A DNA stretch of 64,000 nt, from contig JAFTGA010000015.1 of assembly GCA_017458145.1 (NCBI GenBank), positions 1 through 64,000 on the forward strand, read 5' to 3'. The notes beneath the pieces were generated by a model, which was given only the letters and a program-made list of their open reading frames with translations, was not told the origin of the DNA and did no database searches. Every line of letters starts with the position of its first letter. The stretch's first letter is position 1. Source of the DNA: Bacteroidales bacterium (GTDB lineage Bacteria; Bacteroidota; Bacteroidia; Bacteroidales; UBA932). Below are positions 62,001 through 64,000 of this stretch, piece after piece. The translations under genes and the position numbers were made by a program.

Positions 62001-62891
62001 CGCGGTCAGTTCTTCGATCCGGGCACCGACGATCCGCGGTTCGTCCCCCACGCGGAGCGTGTCGCCGAACTCCTTGTAGAGGATCATCCTGAAGGAGCTG
62101 GGCTTCTTGGGCTCTTCTTCGGGATCGTCCGGGCCCTCGCCGCCTTCTTCCTTTTTCCTTTTTTTTCGCTTCTGGAGAATCCGCTTGAGGACGATGCCTC
62201 CGCTGATGGCGGCGACGGGTCCCCAGAATACCGCCGGAGGGATCTTGGTTTCCCCGAATTCTCCGGGCTTGTCGTCCGCCTCGGTCTCGTAGTTATAGAC
62301 CGGGTCGTCGCCGACGAACTTGTAGAAATAGTACTGCCCGGCCCCTTCGGCGACCCGGAAAGTGCTGCCTGCGGTCACGGCGATCTGTTCGCCGCCGATG
62401 ACGATGATCAGCTGGGAGTTGCGGTTGGGCACGAACTCGTCCATATGCATGTCGGTCTCCGGGTTCCGGACCAGCAGTGCGCTTTTGTAGCTGGAGGCGC
62501 CCCAACGGTAGTAATAGCCGTCGTGCTCCGTCGTCCCTCCGTTCTCGAGGGCCGTGACCGTGACGCTGCCCCGGATTACCTTCAGCCCCGGGTGTGCCTC
62601 CGGATCGTCGTCGCGGTTGACCGTGATCCGGAAGCCCAGGTTCTGCTCGTCGCCGAACTTGATTCTCTCGGGCGGGTCTTGCCACAGGAATTCCACGCCG
62701 CTGGAGTGGACGGCCTTGTGTTTCGAAACACTCTTCCAGTACGGTTTCCCGGTTATCGGCATTTTCGCGTCACTCTTGGACAGGGAAGTATGGTCCAGAA
62801 CCCAGTAGCCGTCGGCATAGGCCGCGGAACAGGCCCCGCCTGCGGCGAGGAGCAGGCAGGCGAAGAGCAGGGGAAGGATTCTGCTGGTCAT
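59058..62891 (-). CDS. 1277-residue membrane-anchored protein of unknown function
   Basis: Signal peptide about 1-26. A periplasmic beta-rich domain spans about 27-215. One transmembrane helix (218-236, PPAVFWGPVAAISGGIVL) is followed at once by KRILQKRKKRKK, so the remaining thousand residues are predicted inside the cell if the helix is real. The middle (about 270-700) is a series of Ig-like or beta-sandwich segments, with NVTYVAGRR and PNRCKAAIKGEATF. The part from about 700 is alpha-helical (LMHMRNALLSRPQAAQLAAL). The end has a mixed domain with ITFFEATGNASKVNAVNCKK. No known family is recognised. The operon position suggests it is the main component of a complex with the secreted paralogs and zinc-ribbon protein. 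Confidence 0.85.
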   Translation of the reverse strand: MTSRILPLLFACLLLAAGGACSAAYADGYWVLDHTSLSKSDAKMPITGKPYWKSVSKHKAVHSSGVEFLWQDPPERIKFGDEQNLGFRITVNRDDDPEAHPGLKVIRGSVTVTALENGGTTEHDGYYYRWGASSYKSALLVRNPETDMHMDEFVPNRNSQLIIVIGGEQIAVTAGSTFRVAEGAGQYYFYKFVGDDPVYNYETEADDKPGEFGETKIPPAVFWGPVAAISGGIVLKRILQKRKKRKKEEGGEGPDDPEEEPKKPSSFRMILYKEFGDTLRVGDEPRIVGARIEELTADGERIDRRDLTETIRVVEGDNIQLLGTGTSGKYRVGRIQVPIPDSKTPLATKGSVIFVFEGPSGILRNHVVFKIEDNLRILFCQDNVTYVAGRRSEETIYFYVEGLSENASVEAVLENDKNKTFRLSKVRPDKEGSYSIDLSDCLPDDKIKERQPGDMDSSYLLVTAKEPVKDGERKVEERLPVHRFYEGLRMQVGHIKAYPVIKGTESIAMTEEQPRDYEYPLAIAHTRLEVTLFAWDEKENKIGCPAPDTMKITFADVPESLEWFGKRKEEPIREPVVNLGLQLKDFAVDRRPIVEGLRSLTYIYEIVPSAILVPPNRCKAAIKGEATFQGRTFKAEQISMVISMPVRIAADVGELSKMQKFDTQVTEKLMHMRNALLSRPQAAQLAALIYKCDIMLASFDERFGYYMPEFYNAKKLYLKLMTGEVGPLYVAESTYVWEEVYFGDGFDMCMATMAEREPKTLMGRLLLGIATLGYSEVLYYTPKEFLLECKKASENENATFFDNFLVGAKFASWEIAKSAAFKYGMQKGMEKLSTTQFGQALAETADLVKKDLLAVEQSLCRSYSSVAYVSKMARATHKALQWKIDIRQLCKDKLDLGKKMLANSPAMQELRDLAKEAQSLGELKVKKFIDACNKADISQQELQELVLSIQCDRWAKNYLNSSHVIDKYRFRFTTENTILHANVKKALKTKLAKEFGVPESEITFFEATGNASKVNAVNCKKVGMDHDYTIRVQGRDLPEEVAGRYWNDEYCYQATGSKNFSPWDADKLAFQAEQTAVSATGPESFGSDVGKVVTPKQSAETPFDNPELVQKVQSYKVEEPLRHFDDFMKKAAVEPDPAWAKAYRKEALHHLREAGRQFPKGMDRTLEEKIKILDQWGMAEKIDPAKLNAAKELRGRVENMLASTGEGDSQALIEFYASYAAEGKSLAGESRKAFSLITEVDSLIAQGKDLPEIGTFGLEMTGAHGIEEAFQEDTQFI

Positions 62892-62912
62892 AACTACGTG
62901 ATATCAAATGAA

Positions 62913-63341
62913 TTACCAGTTCATTTTCATGGCCAGGTACATGATGCCGACAAGGATCACGACCACCCACCAGAGAAAGGATCTCTTTTTCTTCGCCGGT
63001 GCGGCCGTTTCCCGGGTGGCGGGTGCCGGTGCCTGTGCCGGTGTCGGTGTCGGTGTAGGTGTCGGTGCGCCCGGCTCATCCCACTGGATGGCTCCGAATT
63101 CTCCTTTCTCCGCAGGTGCTGTGGCGGAGTGCTCCTGCGGCGCATCGGAGATGGTCACGGTTGCGCCCTCCGGGGCGTCGATGACGATGCCGCCCTGTGG
63201 CGTGGGGGTGGTGCGGACAGGCTGGACCGGGGCGGGACCGGAAGCCTGGGGTGCGGTGGGCGCGGTGATCGGCGTGCCGCAGCTGGTGCAGAATCGGGCG
63301 CCGTCGGGAAGGGGCGCGCCGCAGTGGGTGCAGAATGCCAT
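62913..63341 (-). CDS. Zinc-ribbon, proline-linker, single-helix membrane protein
   Basis: 142 residues. N-terminal zinc ribbon with Cys4, Cys7, Cys18 and Cys21 (FCTHCG, FCTSCG). A Pro/Thr/Ala linker contains a TPTPTPTP run made by hexanucleotide repeats. A C-terminal transmembrane helix (SFLWWVVVILVGIMYLAM, about 121-138) ends the protein. Such proteins are tail-anchored with the ribbon in the cytoplasm. It lies 21 bp before the giant protein gene. Confidence 0.85.
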   Translation of the reverse strand: MAFCTHCGAPLPDGARFCTSCGTPITAPTAPQASGPAPVQPVRTTPTPQGGIVIDAPEGATVTISDAPQEHSATAPAEKGEFGAIQWDEPGAPTPTPTPTPAQAPAPATRETAAPAKKKRSFLWWVVVILVGIMYLAMKMNW

Positions 63342-63350
63342 AGTTGTCTT

Positions 63351-64000
63351 TTATTTGGCTTTTGGACAGTGTGTTCGGATGAAGTTGAGGACGAAGTCGT
63401 AGTCCTCTTTCGGGACATAGACCTGGTTGCGGTCGAGCCGTTGGTTGACCTTGATGAGCTCCAGGGCGCGGCGGGGCTTGATCCGCCGGACATTGGCAAA
63501 AACGGAGGTGGAAGTGGTACGGGAGGCGGCCATCATGCCGGCACCGACCGTGGAGGGCCGCCCCGTGGCGGCGCCCACGAGGACGGTCAGCAGGCTGAGT
63601 TTCCGCGCCCGTTTGATCTGGGCGGCCTCCTGCTCGTGGATGACGCCCTGCTCGTCCAGGGTGAAGTGCACGATGTACCTGCCGCCGTACGTCCAGGCGA
63701 CGAGCAGGTAGGCGAGCAGGATGATGACAGCGAAAACGGCCATCACCACCAGCCAGATCTTGGGGTTGCTGCCGCTCCACAGGCGGTCGTTCCATTCGGC
63801 CTGCAGGGTCCCATGGGAGGCCAGGCTGATTATGTTGATCAGGAAGGGAATGATCAGCAGGATGCCGAAAATCTTGTAGACCACCAGGATGATGGCGGGA
63901 TTCTTCAGCATATTGAACTCGTAGGTCCAGCGGTATTTCCCGTCCCGGCAGAGACGGACGCGCGGGCCTTCGTATTTGACGCTTTCCGGATTCCCGGAAG
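63351..64000 (-). CDS. Membrane protein, 5' end outside the window
   Basis: The frame stays open to the window edge. Codons before the internal Met at 63911 read SVKYEGPRVRLCRDGKYRW, which looks like real protein, so the start is beyond 64000. Two transmembrane helices (IILVVYKIFGILLIIPFLIN and IWLVVMAVFAVIILLAYLLV) follow, then a soluble C-terminal domain with VHFTLDEQGVIHEQEAAQIK and RALELIKVNQRLDRNQVYVP. It may begin with a zinc ribbon like its neighbour, but that part is not visible. Confidence 0.75.
   Translation of the reverse strand, partial: SGNPESVKYEGPRVRLCRDGKYRWTYEFNMLKNPAIILVVYKIFGILLIIPFLINIISLASHGTLQAEWNDRLWSGSNPKIWLVVMAVFAVIILLAYLLVAWTYGGRYIVHFTLDEQGVIHEQEAAQIKRARKLSLLTVLVGAATGRPSTVGAGMMAASRTTSTSVFANVRRIKPRRALELIKVNQRLDRNQVYVPKEDYDFVLNFIRTHCPKAK

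Overview
The window comes from a GC-rich member of the Bacteroidales (Bacteroidota). The evidence is a SusC/SusD pair, lipoprotein-rich glycan-degradation genes, TAnnTTTG -7 promoter boxes typical of the phylum in front of many genes, very few Shine-Dalgarno sequences, and the Bacteroidetes form of the division cluster. The genus cannot be named from the sequence alone.

Layout. 1-16153 (minus strand) is a pectin utilisation locus. A promoter at about 16180 drives GH28, GH105, kduD, kduI, a DUF4861-like gene, GH3 and GH43, ending at a terminator at 7127-7157. SusC and SusD follow from their own promoter, and uxaC (cut by the window edge) from a third. Together these import pectic oligosaccharides, remove unsaturated uronic acids and neutral sugars, and send the uronates toward KDG and fructuronate/tagaturonate. 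A PL1-type pectate lyase at 52464 belongs to the same theme. 16272-17496 holds rpiB-truB.

17600-33200 is accessory. It holds an operon around an orphan MreB with small membrane proteins and a YbjN-like protein. A MORN-repeat protein follows, and then an operon encoding a caspase, a sigma factor, a single-pass membrane protein and a CHAT protease. Next comes an AT-rich island with DUF2971 and secreted unknowns, rich in hairpins. 32460-34900 contains two units that share the same promoter plus structured-RNA leader. One carries a frameshifted CdiA_C-like nuclease and the other an intact Rpn/PD-(D/E)XK protein. A 90-bp repeat occurs twice here, and one copy looks like an independent small RNA gene.

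35089-51718 is the complete division and cell-wall (dcw) operon, mraZ-rsmH-ftsL-ftsI-murE-mraY-murD-ftsW-murG-murC-ftsQ-ftsA-ftsZ, with gltX coupled to its end. Four TGGAA repeats at exact 10-bp spacing in front of mraZ look like its operator. 51903-55738 holds a secreted protein, the pectate lyase, an OadA/PycB-like carboxyltransferase that lacks the biotinyl lysine, and tRNA-His. 56206-64000 is a tight minus-strand operon of unknown function with a 1277-residue membrane-anchored protein, two secreted paralogs and a zinc-ribbon membrane protein.

All functions are inferred by reading motifs; no database search was run.
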